Source: Amanita rubescens
Lineage: Eukaryota > Basidiomycota > Agaricomycetes > Agaricales > Amanitaceae
Assembly (NCBI GenBank): GCA_015039365.1
Contig: WION01000017.1
Coordinates: 248,001 to 312,000 of the forward strand
DNA length: 64,000 nt
Reading direction: 5' to 3'
Part shown: in pieces, positions 1 through 11,212 of the stretch
How the letters are laid out: each line of letters starts with the position of its first letter
Numbering within the stretch: position 1 is the first letter of the stretch
Notes under the pieces: generated by a model
What the model was told of the DNA's origin: nothing
Seen by the model: only the letters and a program-made list of their open reading frames with translations
Databases searched by the model: none
Position numbers and translations under genes: made by a program

Positions 1-384
1 CCAAGATTGAAGCAAAAGCACCGAGAAATGGGGGGGACATGATGAAAAGAACATATGATATGACTCAGCTTTGCCATCAAATCATCTTAACAGGCAGGAT
101 CGAGTGCGCGCGGTGCCAAACGGTTAAGACGTCGAGAATATGCTTGGAAAGGGCTTTCAGATGATCCTATATTAAAGGGAATCCGTCAAGAAATGGCTGA
201 GATATGATCAAATCTTTACTCACCTTGTGCCCAGACCCTACCCTGACTTCCAGTCATGCAGCCACCACCCCCCAACCCTCTTAATGCAAGTAATAAGCGA
301 AATGAAGCATCCTAAATGCAGGCTTAAATGATGCAGGGGAGCTTTACTCGAGGCAGGGGGTTTACCTGTGCATTACTACTGGGA

Positions 385-495
385 CCTCAGCTATAGCCGG
401 CTCTAGCCGGCCATAGCTGGCTTTGAAAATTCGGCTCCAGCTCAGCTCCTGATCGGCTCGGCTAATGCTCTGAGCCGGCTATAGCTGAGCCGTTT
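385..495. repeat. Cluster of AGCCGGCT/AGCTATAGC-type motifs
   Basis: The segment repeats overlapping words such as AGCTATAGCCGG, CTAGCCGGC, GGC(T)CAGCTC and AGCCGGCTATAGC in both orientations, so it can fold into several alternative hairpins. It stands out from the AT-rich surroundings. The function is unknown; it could be a degenerate satellite or a transposon end. Confidence 0.5.
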
Positions 496-769
496 TACAA
501 CACTAGGTTATGGTTGGCTCAAATTTGAGCTGTAACCAGACATCACCAGGCCTACATATGACATTGTAATGCTTGACAGTGCACTCCATGGATGGTAGGG
601 TTCTTATTTGGGACAGAATATTACCATACACAATAATAATTGTTTGTCTTACCATACTTGAGCATATGAGATCAGGCCTTGTGCATCCTATCAAACCATG
701 ACTGTCTGACAGTGCCTGATCAGAGGCACTATCATACCAAATCCTGCCATCCAAAGAACAATAATTAAC

Positions 770-1745
770 AGTCTGATGCACATGATCAATCCCCTGATGT
801 ATTGCACTTTTTACAAACTATGGCTGCCTGGTGGTCCTTAACCAGAGGCACAGTCAAGCCAATGTTGATATAATTAGGTAAAGCTGGATCAGGGTCACCA
901 TCCTGCTACTAGCAATGTAATATGCCATTGCTACCATCTGTTATCTCCCCTGAGACATCTGGTAGGTTTTGGTAAATCTTATGGCTAATTGCCCAGAATT
1001 GTCATACTTACTATTCCTGATATAATGATTAACATGTTGATGCCCATGATCCAACTCCTCAACTCTGGTGGATCTTACAAACAATGGCTACCTGACAGCA
1101 CTCAATCAGAGGTATCATCAAGGCAAACTCAGACATTTGATGAATAGGCTGACACTCATTATCTGCCATCTCATGTCTTGCACATCTGATCACATTGCAA
1201 CTACAAGATGGCACTTGGTCAGATGTACCACCCTTGTAAAGTTGTAATTAATGAGACACCTGGCCTTTTTTGGGTTATACTGGCAGTCCTTATGCAAATT
1301 AATATGTCTGGCATCTCATGACCTATGTATATCACCCTTACACATCTTTGCAAGTTGCAACTACTGGTATCCATTGGTCACACTCTGATATCTGTGATGT
1401 AATCTGCCATTGCTACCATGTCTTATCTACAGGTAAAGCTAGACCAATTCTCATCACCCTGATACTGGTGATGAAATTTAGCATGGCTACTGTCCCTTAT
1501 CTGTCCAGAGATAGCTGGTAGCATTCCATAGCTCTTTTGGCTGATTGTCTAGGATTACCATACTTATTATTTTTGATCACAAGATTGCAGCCTACACATC
1601 AATATCATCCTGATACATATGGTGGAATCTACCATTGCTACCGTCTCTTATTTGCCCTGAGACAGCTGGTGGCATTTTGTCACCCTTTTAGCTAATTGCC
1701 TAGGATTATCTTACTTATTATTTCTGATCACTAGATTGTAATCAG
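770..1745. repeat. Imperfect, strongly diverged tandem repeats
   Basis: Two copies of a block running 'gatgc(a/c)catgatc... ttacaaactatggct' start near 773 and 1040. A second block, containing CTGAGACA(T/G)CTGGT, followed by 'taattgcc(t)agaatt' and 'cttattatttctgatca', recurs near 950, 1500 and 1660. Copies are diverged by many substitutions and carry no conserved frame, so this is an old repeat family or transposon remnant. Confidence 0.5.
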
Positions 1746-2127
1746 TTTCTCAGACAGTCCAATACTTGTGAAAGTGCCAATTCTGGACTACCTTGTGAAA
1801 ATTGTCAACCCTACCGTCCTTTAAATTGCATTACCAATTGGTATATCAGACTTGAAAATATTACAGGTTTTTTATTTATTTTAAGTCTTTATCTAGCCTT
1901 ATCCATTTTCCACCGTTTTCCTGATGTATATGTCACTACAGGTCACAACTAGATGAATATTGAAGGCTCAATAACTCGAAAACTGGACCGCCGATTTCTT
2001 AGCTATTCCAGGGTTAGTAAGTGGTATAGGATACCTTTCCATTGATACAATAAGATTTGAAAAAATCTATGATATGTTTATAGTACTAGTGTTATAAAAA
2101 GGTGTATAATTGGATCACTTACATAAA

Positions 2128-2175
2128 TGAAAATGGTCCGCCGATGGCAGCGTTGTAATAGGCGGACCATTTTCA
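2128..2175. repeat. Perfect 15-bp inverted repeat (hairpin)
   Basis: The arms TGAAAATGGTCCGCC (2128-2142) and GGCGGACCATTTTCA (2161-2175) are exact reverse complements around an 18-nt loop. Related GGACCGCCGATTT and CCGGACTATTTTC words occur at about 1985 and 2317, so the arm belongs to a dispersed motif family. Confidence 0.75.
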
Positions 2176-2639
2176 CATGGTTTTGGTTGGTCACAACACT
2201 ATGTTTGGCTTGACACAAAATAATCTACCGTGAATCGCTATGTCTTTATCGGTGGATGATTGGCACATCATACTCAGTATGTAAACTACTCTGCCCATTG
2301 CAGTGTCATCATTGCCGGACTATTTTCATGCCTATATATTCATTATCATATGCAAAACACACATCTTCTGCCTATTGCAACACTGTTTTAAGCGGATGAA
2401 AACAGATACATTCTGCACACTTTGTATGTAAATGACAGACCAACTCATCCGCGCTTCCTGGTGTTCTCATCCGCGGTTGCTTTTGTGCTAAACATATGTT
2501 TCATATGTGTTTCACATGTTATACACAACAAACTTCCGCACATTATTTCTTACTTTTGTGCCATGTTTCTGGCTAAATCAATACAATAACCCCCCACAGT
2601 ATACCATATACCCCCTATGCTAACTCCGAAAAGCACCTA

Positions 2640-2900
2640 TAATGGGGGTGAAAGGGGGTGACGACAACGACGAGGGAAATTGGGGGATGTGGGGCGACGA
2701 TTGCCAAAAAGGGAAAGGGGACAGCGGCGGAAATTGGGGGGGATGCAGGGCGACGATTGCCAAAAAGGGAAAGGGACAGCGGCCACGATGGGGGACAAAG
2801 GGGGGATGACAATGACGACAAGGGGGGTAATGACGATGATGACGAAAGAGGAGGGGGGGTGATGACGACGATGACAAAAAAGGAAAGGGGCAACAACGAC
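2640..2900 (+). repeat. G-rich purine-biased tract with short direct repeats
   Basis: The plus strand is almost entirely purine with many runs of 4-7 G, and the word GCGACGATTGCCAAAAAGGG occurs twice about 65 bp apart. Both strands appear open in several frames, but the predicted peptides are low-complexity Gly/Asp/Lys or Pro/Ser, which I attribute to composition rather than coding. The G runs could form G-quadruplexes. Confidence 0.55.
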
Positions 2901-3498
2901 GTCGCGATCGCGACCAAAAATAGATCACGCACCCGAAAACGTGCCTTGGCCCTTTGGGCCTGGGGCGCCACACCATGCCCTCGTCAGGGCAGTCTGCCTG
3001 TTAAAGGACACAGCTGGCACAGACACCTTCAGCTGGGTCATGATATCTACAAGTTCACAGAGCAGCAAAAATGAAGCACTACACAGCTTCATAATTTGCA
3101 CATGATAAATTCATCAGAGTATGTAGAAAAATAATTGCTAGATGCAGATTGTACTGTGTGACACAATGTATCACTGTCACATGCCTCCAAATAAGGAAAG
3201 TCTCCATGAAAGCAGATATATATTGTTTCCTTTATATCTCCAAAACTACACCAATTCCTTAGCTATTTTAGGGCTGATATATTAAGCATATAAGCTTTTA
3301 ACTGATACCTTTACTTCCAGGAAAAAATGGTTCTTTATTACACATACAAGTATATAGGTATAAAATCCACATTAATACCCTAAACCCAGGACCCTAACAG
3401 GGTGTATATAATACTGCAAAATTTTGAATCTTGCTTATGTCAAAATCTGAGGAAAAGTTTAACAACAAGAAAAAGATCTTGAAAGGATTTTTTCAGCC

Positions 3499-3702
3499 AT
3501 GCAAAATGTTCCAGTGCCAGCTGTGATGCCTACATCAGAAAGAAAATATTTGAGACAGATGAATGAACAACAAAGGGAATGCATATGTGATCTATGTACA
3601 AATAAATATGATCCCAATGCAAAGACAATGCAGCCAATATATCACTGCCTGGATATCATACTGTCTGTTTCACCCTGCCATAAATTGTTCATATGTAACT
3701 AG
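3499..3702 (+). CDS. Possible short exon or ORF of unknown function
   Basis: A 67-codon frame with fairly normal amino-acid composition, including a CxxC pair near residue 30, begins just after a TTTTTTCAG that could be a splice acceptor. It ends eight bases before the stop codon of the convergent minus-strand microexon gene. I cannot assign a family. It may be an isolated exon of a decayed gene or chance. Confidence 0.25.
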   Translation: MQNVPVPAVMPTSERKYLRQMNEQQRECICDLCTNKYDPNAKTMQPIYHCLDIILSVSPCHKLFICN

Positions 3703-3709
3703 TGCATGA

Positions 3710-6700
3710 CTAGACAAAGTACATACCATCAATGTGAGACACCTGCCTATTGAGTAATGTGACAAGATCTTGATGACCAGAGTGCATAAAGTCAGGAGTA
3801 ATGTCAGTCTTCAGCTTCTGAGCATAGCCTTTTTGCTTGTATTGATCCAAGGCCTCTGTGACTGATGGCAGAAATGGTTTATTGATCCAAAAGGATAGCT
3901 TGGCAATGATAATAAGTGCTCCAAGGTTTAAGCATAAATTCAGTAAATGAAAAGGAGTAATTTACAAACTAAGACCTGGCAATCAGTAGGCTTGTTGCAA
4001 TGGCATCAGTTGTGTACTTCCCAAAAAGAAAAAAAAAATACCTTGACTGTAAAGTTCTTTTGCTTGTTTTCAAACATTGAGAAAAGTTCATGCTAGTTAT
4101 GTATGAAATAGAGAATGATCACATGAGGTGAGAGTGGGTGAACTGAAATGAAATCTTACAATCTTGTCATAGGAAAAAATGTGATGAGATTGCCTTTCAC
4201 AAAATGTGCAATGTCACTCACTTCCTGTTGGTCATATGAAAAGATGTGATGAGACTGCCTCTCACAAAATGTGCAATGTCACTCACAGACTGTTGGTCAT
4301 AGGAAAAGATGTGATGAGACTGCCTTTCACAAAATGTGCAATGTCACTCACTTCCTGTTGGTCATAGGAAAAGATGTGATGAGACTGCCTTTCACAAAAT
4401 GTGCAATGTCACTCACTTCCTGTTGGTCATAGGAAAAGATGTGATGAGACTGCCTTTCACAAAATGTGCAATGTCACTCACGGACTGTTGGTCATAAGAA
4501 AAGATGTGATGAGACTGCCTTTCACAAAATGTGCAATGTCACTCACTTCCTGTTGGTCATAGGAAAAGATGTGATGAGACTGCCTTTCACAAAATGTGCA
4601 ATGTCACTCACAAACTGTTGGTCACAGGAAAAGATGTGATGAGACTGCCTTTCACAAAGTGTACAATGTCACTCACTTCCTGTTGGTCACAGGAGAAGAT
4701 GTGATGAGACTGCCTTTCACAAAATGTGCAATGTCACTCACTCGCTGTTGGTCATAGGAAAAGATGTGATGAGACTGCCTTTCACAAAATGTGCAATGTC
4801 ACTCACTCGCTGTTGGTCATAGGAAAAGATGTGATGAGACTGCCTTTCACAAAATGTGCAATGTCACTCACATCCTGTTGGTCATAGGAAAAGATGTGAT
4901 GAGACTGCCTTTCACAAAATGTGCAATGTCACTCACTTCCTGTTGGTCATAGGAAAAGATGTGATGAGACTGCCTTTCACAAAATGTGCAATGTCACTCA
5001 CTTCCTGTTGTTGGTCACAGGGGAAGATGTGATGAGACTGCCTTTCACAAAATGTGCAATCTCACTCACAAACTGTTGGTCATAGGAAAAGATGTGATGA
5101 GACTGCCTTTCACAAAATGTGCAATGTCACTCACTCGCTGTTGGTCATAGGAAAAGATGTGATGAGACTGCCTTTCACAAAATGTGCAATGTCACTCACT
5201 CGCTGTTGGTCATAGGAAAAGATGTGATGAGACTGCCTTTCACAAAATGTGCAATGTCACTCACATACTGTTGGTCATAGGAAAAGATGTGATGAGACTG
5301 CCTTTCACAAAATGTGCAATGTCACTCACTCGCTGTTGGTCATAGGAAAAGATGTGATGAGACTGCCTTTCACAAAATGTGCAATGTCACTCACTCGCTG
5401 TTGGTCATAGGAAAAGATGTGATGAGACTGCCTTTCACAAAATGTGCAATGTCACTCACATCCTGTTGGTCATAGGAAAAGATGTGATGAGACTGCCTTT
5501 CACAAAATGTGCAATGTCACTCACATCCTGTTGGTCATAGGAAAAGATGTGATGAGACTGCCTTTCACAAAATGTGCAATGTCACTCACTTCCTGTTGGT
5601 CACAGGAGAAGATGTGATGAGACTGCCTTTCACAAAATGTGCAATGTCACTCACTTGCTGTTGGTCATAGGAAAAAATGTGATGAGACTGCCTTTCACAA
5701 AATGTGCAATGTCACTCACCATCTGTTGGTCATAGGAAAAGATGTGATGAGACTGCATTTCACAAAATGTGCAATGTCACTCACAAACTGTTGGTCATAG
5801 GAAAAGATGTGATGAGACTGCCTTTCACAAAATGTGCAATGTCACTCACTCGCTGTTGGTCATAGGAAAAGATATGATGAGACTGCCTTTCACAAAATGT
5901 GCAATGTCACTCACTCCCTGTTGGTCACAGGAAAAGATATGATGAGACTGCCTTTCACAAAATGTGCAATGTCACTCACTCGCTGTTGGTCATAGGAAAA
6001 GATGTGATGAGACTGCCTTTCACAAAATGTGCAATGTCACTCACATCCTGTTGGTCATAGGAAAAGATGTGATGAGACTGCCTTTCACAAAATGTGCAAT
6101 GTCACTCACTTCCTGTTGGTCATAGGAAAAGATGTGATGAGACTGCCTTTCACAAAATGTGCAATGTCACTCACTTCCTGTTGTTGGTCACAGGGGAAGA
6201 TGTGATGAGACTGCCTTTCACAAAATGTGCAATGTCACTCACTCGCTGTTGGTCATAGGAAAAGATGTGATGAGACTGCCTTTCACAAAATGTGCAATGT
6301 CACTCACATACTGTTGGTCATAGGAAAAGATGTGATGAGACTGCCTTTCACAAAATGTGCAATGTCACTCACTCGCTGTTGGTCATAGGAAAAGATGTGA
6401 TGGGACTGCCTTTCACAAAATGTGCAATGTCACTCACATCCTGTTGGTCATAGGAAAAGATGTGATGAGACTGCCTTTCACAAAATGTGCAATGTCACTC
6501 ACTCGCTGTTGGTCATAGGAAAAGATGTGATGAGACTGCCTTTCACAAAATGTGCAATGTCACTCACTCGCTGTTGGTCATAGGAAAAGATGTGATGAGA
6601 CTGCCTTTCACAAAATGTGCAATGTCACTCACATCCTGTTGGTCATAGGAAAAGATGTGATGAGACTGCCTTTCACAAAATGTGCAATGTCACTCACATC

Positions 6701-9700
6701 CTGTTGGTCATAGGAAAAGATGTGATGAGACTGCCTTTCACAAAATGTGCAATGTCACTCACTTCCTGTTGGTCACAGGAGAAGATGTGATGAGACTGCC
6801 TTTCACAAAATGTGCAATGTCACTCACTCGCTGTTGGTCATAGGAAAAAATGTGATGAGACTGCCTTTCACAAAATGTGCAATGTCACTCACCATCTGTT
6901 GGTCATAGGAAAAGATGTGATGAGACTGCCTTTCACAAAATGTGCAATGTCACTCACAAACTGTTGGTCATAGGAAAAGATGTGATGAGACTGCCTTTCA
7001 CAAAATGTGCAATGTCACTCACAAACTGTTGGTCATAGGAAAAGATATGATGAGACTGCCTTTCACAAAATGTGCAATGTCACTCACTCCCTGTTGGTCA
7101 CAGGAAAAGATATGATGAGACTGCCTTTCACAAAATGTGCAATGTCACTCACTCGCTGTTGGTCACAGGAAAAGATGTGATGAGACTGCCTTTCACAAAA
7201 TGTGCAATGTCACTCACTCGCTGTTGGTCATAGGAAAAGATGTGATGAGACTGCCTTTCACAAAATGTGCAATCTCACTCACAAACTGTTGGTCATAGGA
7301 AAAGATGTGATGAGACTGCCTTTCACAAAATGTGCAATGTCACTCACTTGCTGTTGGTCATAGGAAAAGATGTGATGGGACTGCCTTTCACAAAATGTGC
7401 AATGTCACTCACAAACTGTTGGTCATAGGAAAAGATGTGATGGGACTGCCTTTCACAAAATGTGCAATGTCACTCACAAACTGTTGGTCATAGGAAAAGA
7501 TGTGATGAGATTGCCTTTCACAAAATGTGCAATGTCACTCACATCCTGTTGGTCATAGGAAAAGATGTGATGAGACTGCCTTTCACAAAATGTGCAATGT
7601 CACTCACATCCTGTTGGTCATAGGAAAAGATGTGATGAGACTGCCTTTCACAAAATGTGCAATGTCACTCACGGACTGTTGGTCATAGGAAAAGATGTGA
7701 TGAGACTGCCTTTCACAAAATGTGCAATGTCACTCACTCGCTGTTGGTCATAGGAAAAGATGTGATGGGACTGCCTTTCACAAAATGTGCAATCTCACTC
7801 ACCAACTGTTGGTCATAGGAAAAGATGTGATGAGACTGCCTTTCACAAAATGTGCAATCTCACTCACAAACTGTTGGTCATAGGAAAAGATGTGATGAGA
7901 CTGCCTTTCACAAAATGTGCAATGTCACTTACATCCTGTTGGTCATAGGAAAAGATGTGATGAGACTGCCTTTCACAAAATGTGCAATGTCACTCACTCG
8001 CTGTTGGTCATAGGAAAAGATGTGATGAGACTGCCTTTCACAAAATGTGCAATGTCACTCACAAACTGTTGGTCATAGGAAAAGATGTGATGAGACTGCC
8101 TTTCACAAAATGTGCAATGTCACTCACGTACTGTTGGTCATAGGAAAAGATATGATGAGACTGCCTTTCACAAAATGTGCAATGTCACTCACTCGCTGTT
8201 GGTCATAGGAAAAGATGTGATGAGACTGCCTTTCACAAAATGTGCAATGTCACTCACATCCTGTTGGTCATAGGAAAAGATGTGATGAGACTGCCTTTCA
8301 CAAAATGTGCAATGTCACTTACATCCTGTTGGTCATAGGAAAAGATGTGATGAGACTGCCTTTCACAAAATGTGCAATGTCACTCACTTCCTGTTGGTCA
8401 TAGGAAAAGATGTGATGAGACTGCCTTTCACAAAATGTGCAATGTCACTCACAAACTGTTGGTCATAGGAAAAGATGTGATGAGACTGCCTTTCACAAAA
8501 TGTGCAATGTTACTCACTTGCTGTTGGTCATAGGAAAAGATGTGATGAGACTGCCTTTCACAAAATGTGCAATGTCACTTACATCCTGTTGGTCATAGGA
8601 AAAGATGTGATGAGACTGCCTTTCACAAAATGTGCAATGTCACTCACAAACTGTTGGTCATAGGAAAAGATGTGATGAGACTGCCTTTCACAAAATGTGC
8701 AATGTCACTCACTCCCTGTTGGTCATAGGAAAAGATGTGATGAGACTGCCTTTCACAAAATGTGCAATGTTACTCACATACTGTTGGACACAGGCAAAAT
8801 TTTGATAAGGTCATCTTTTGAACCATTAAACCAGTATGACATGCTGCTAACCTTCTATGTTTATAAGAAAAGCTGTGATTTCACTGCTTTTCACAAAACT
8901 TTCAATATCACTCACAATCTGTAGAACAAAATAATGTGACCTGTAGCAGCCAGCATCACTCACTCACTTCCTTTTAGAATGGAATTAGTATCATGAGGAG
9001 TTGTGAAAAAAGAAAACAATGCCACTGACTCTCTTTTGCCATAGTATTTTATATGATGGATTCACATGTCACAAAAGGATCACATACATCCTGTTTGTTT
9101 TGCAATAGCTTTGAAGTTTGAAGAGGCTTTGAAAAGGAGAGATATTTACTGTCTGTTGTTTTGGGACATGATGCAATGTTTATAAGCAGACAGAAAGGAG
9201 ATGTTACTTACTTCCTGTTATTAATCCAATGAAATTTGTTGAGACTCTCTTTCAGATAATAATATGTTACCAACTTTCTGTTGTTTATTGAGTTATGTCT
9301 GATAAGCTGTATGAACATCAATGTTGCTTACTTTCTTTAACCAGGTCAGATGTGGTGTGAAACAATGTTGTAATACCCACTCCCTGTCCATGAGAGACTG
9401 GATTCACAAGTATGCTTACAATGATAGATCAACTCACTTGCTATTGGACATATGATGCACCATGGGATCATTTACCAAAGATCAAAATGGAGTCATGTCA
9501 CTCACTTCCTGTAGATTATGGGACAAGACTGCTGATCACAAAAGGAAGCATTACTCACAAACTAGTGTCATGAGACAATATATCAGATCTATGCTATGTA
9601 TGTAGTAGTTCAATGTCACTTACCCACTGATATCAATATCATCAGATCATGCCACCAAGAATATGGTGACAGTGACTAACCTGTGTTTCACTCAGTTGTT

Positions 9701-9765
9701 CATTGGCCATCTGAAGCATGACTAATCTTGTTTTCATGTGAAGGCATTGGAGTGTTACTTACCAC
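3710..9765 (-). CDS. Single-codon-exon gene (or 3' half of the GTPase gene): ~86 consecutive 3-nt exons plus a C-terminal domain
   Basis: Reading the minus strand, a 30-nt exon at 9681-9710 encodes MANEQLSETQ. It is followed by 14 triplets separated by unrelated 45-71-nt GT-AG introns (at 9624, 9559, 9506, 9438, 9381, 9332, 9271, 9212, 9150, 9088, 9040, 8968, 8916, 8852), then 72 triplets separated by near-identical 62-nt introns (8778 down to 4160). Next come a 17-codon exon (4042-4092), a 10-nt exon (3966-3975) and a terminal exon (3918-3710, stop TAG). Phases agree throughout and no triplet is a stop. The triplets read WFEQGKLETDREIK and then a mix of Arg 18, Asp 13, Glu 12, Phe 12 and a few others. 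The C-terminal part has a hydrophobic start (VSLIIIAKLSFWI) and a charged remainder I do not recognise. A GTG triplet at 9763 may link it to the upstream GTPase. The alternative is a non-coding minisatellite. Confidence 0.6.
4163..8780 (-). repeat. 65-bp tandem array, 71 units, each 62-nt intron + 3-nt variable triplet
   Basis: The unit is 65 bp (for example 4321 to 4386). On the minus strand it starts GTGAGTGACATTGCACATTT and ends CCTATGACCAACAG, a good fungal 5' splice site and acceptor. Between consecutive units sit three bases that take 13 different values, whereas the other 62 bases are nearly constant. Two units carry an extra TTG (near 5011 and 6182), and occasional changes affect the donor (GTGAGT to GTAAGT at about 7929, 8289 and 8579). 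Since 65 is not a multiple of three, the unspliced array is closed in every frame. Larger blocks of about 16 units are themselves duplicated. Confidence 0.95.
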
Positions 9766-9825
9766 CTGATGAACATTTGCAAATATTTATCATTCCATAT
9801 GAAGGTCACCTGCCTCCCTGTCCAC

Positions 9826-11212
9826 CTATTGCCATTTAAAATTTCCTATGCTGATGTGCAGTTTGACAAAAATGCATACCCAAAAATGTGGAAATTTTGA
9901 AAAAACTATGATAATGACATCATCCCATGTCCAATTTTTATACTTCAGAACATGTCTGGATAATGTCAATGTTAGTAAGTGACATTTTGAATGTGACCCT
10001 CACTGAAGTGCAGATTTAACACAAAGGTCAAGATTATTCATTTGTGTTGAAACAAACAGCTGATGTATGCTGGCATCATCTATTGCATCAGCAGTTTGCT
10101 GAGTTAATTCAGCACAATTCTTCTCTGGTAAATCCATGTCTATGAAACAACATTACTACCATTTTTCAGGAAGAAATCCTCATCATTCTCACCTTCCAAT
10201 CGCACATATGCCTTGGGAGGATATATGGCATCCAAAACTTGAGGAAGATAAACTTTCTGAAAAGTGATTTCAGCAATTTCCCTGGCTCTCTCCCACTTAT
10301 CTTCATCCTTTGCATCAGGAGTCAAGTTGACAGATTCACTGGCTATTTGACCATCAAATTTAGTGAATATAACCACCAAAGGAACTGTAAAGGAAATATT
10401 TACTAGTCAGTACTAGTAGATTTTGTGACAAGTTGGCCAATGGAAAGGAGGTAACAATAGTTAAGGGTAACCAAAACCAACAAGTTACAAGATGAGATAT
10501 GAATTCATTAGGACTTACCTCTGCCTGTCCCTTTATTGAAGAATTCAAGTTCTGCAGGTAGAATGGGTCGAGGGCTGTCCATGGGTATACAGTACCTAGA
10601 GGAAGCCAGGTTAGCCAGTACTGTAAAGGGATAGAGCAAAATACCAAATTGCATGCAGCTGGTTTTTCAGCTCAGTTTCTGCAGACTTCTTTTCAATGAA
10701 CTTCCAAGCAATCTCCAATTCCTCAGTTGAACCAGATTCAAAACCCTGAGAGTCATGGAAGATAAAGTTACTTCCAGGGTATGTAATCTGATGCTCAATA
10801 TCATGCAGGCCCCTCTATTATTATGGCATGTGAATGGGTACATTCATACATCATTATCTAACTCACCTCAAGTGATGGCATCAAATGAATCACAGACTGT
10901 TCAAGCTGATTACCTGCAAGAGACTCAACAATTGAAGGAAGCACAAGATCCAGACTCACTTACCATTCTTGCCATATATGATGGGCTTTGTCCCCTTTGC
11001 TACACCACAAACCTTCTCAAGGATGGTTGTCTTGCCTGCATTAGCCCTCCCAATGACAAGGATGCGAAAGTGTGGGCATAGGTAGCGTTCCCTGAGCATT
11101 TGAACATGTGTCTCATCTGAGTCTGCATCTGATATGTGTCAGTCAAGGGTTAGCAATGCTGAGTCACATAAATTAGCCTACTCAAAGAAGGTGCACCAGT
11201 TGTATCTGCCAT
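9826..11212 (-). CDS. G-domain GTPase (agaricomycete P-loop family)
   Basis: Eight exons fit with consistent phases: 11212-11182, 11128-10964, 10913-10867, 10814-10645, 10595-10519, 10384-10193, 10139-10004, and from 9955. The protein starts MADTTGAPSL, then has the Walker A/G1 motif GRANAGKTT after CPHFRILVI, a G3-like HDSQGFESGS, and the G4 motif TKFDG in VVIFTKFDG. This pattern is typical of the large fungal family of small predicted GTPases. The last exon may run to the TAG at 9826-9828 (about 316 residues). Alternatively it may end at HFW (9877, 897 nt = 299 codons) and splice onward in phase 0 into the single-codon-exon region; a donor GTATGC sits exactly there. Which form is used cannot be told from DNA alone. 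Confidence 0.85.

Larger units (their letters stand above)
1..3490. other. Non-genic, repeat-rich AT-biased stretch
   Basis: I see no convincing gene here. The stretch holds eroded repeats (separate entries): a cluster of AGCCGGCT-type motifs at about 390-495, imperfect repeats at about 770-1745, a perfect 15-bp inverted repeat at 2128-2175 and a G-rich, purine-biased block at about 2640-2900. Open frames inside it are short and follow base-composition bias rather than protein-like composition. It lies downstream of the 3' end of the minus-strand microexon gene. Confidence 0.6.

Noticed and set aside
2658..3074. 138-codon plus-strand ORF and long antisense ORFs
   Set aside because: They are low-complexity products of the G-rich purine tract, open in several frames at once.
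3380..3415. Telomere-like CCCTAA words
   Set aside because: Only two or three irregular copies; no tandem TTAGGG/CCCTAA run.
4163..8780. CRISPR-like array (regular repeats)
   Set aside because: The interval between repeats is only 3 bases, the host is a eukaryote, and the repeat has splice-site structure. There are no spacers or cas genes.
8697..8924. 75-codon plus-strand ORF at the right edge of the array
   Set aside because: It is made of repeat sequence read on the wrong strand and runs into unrelated sequence; nothing supports coding.
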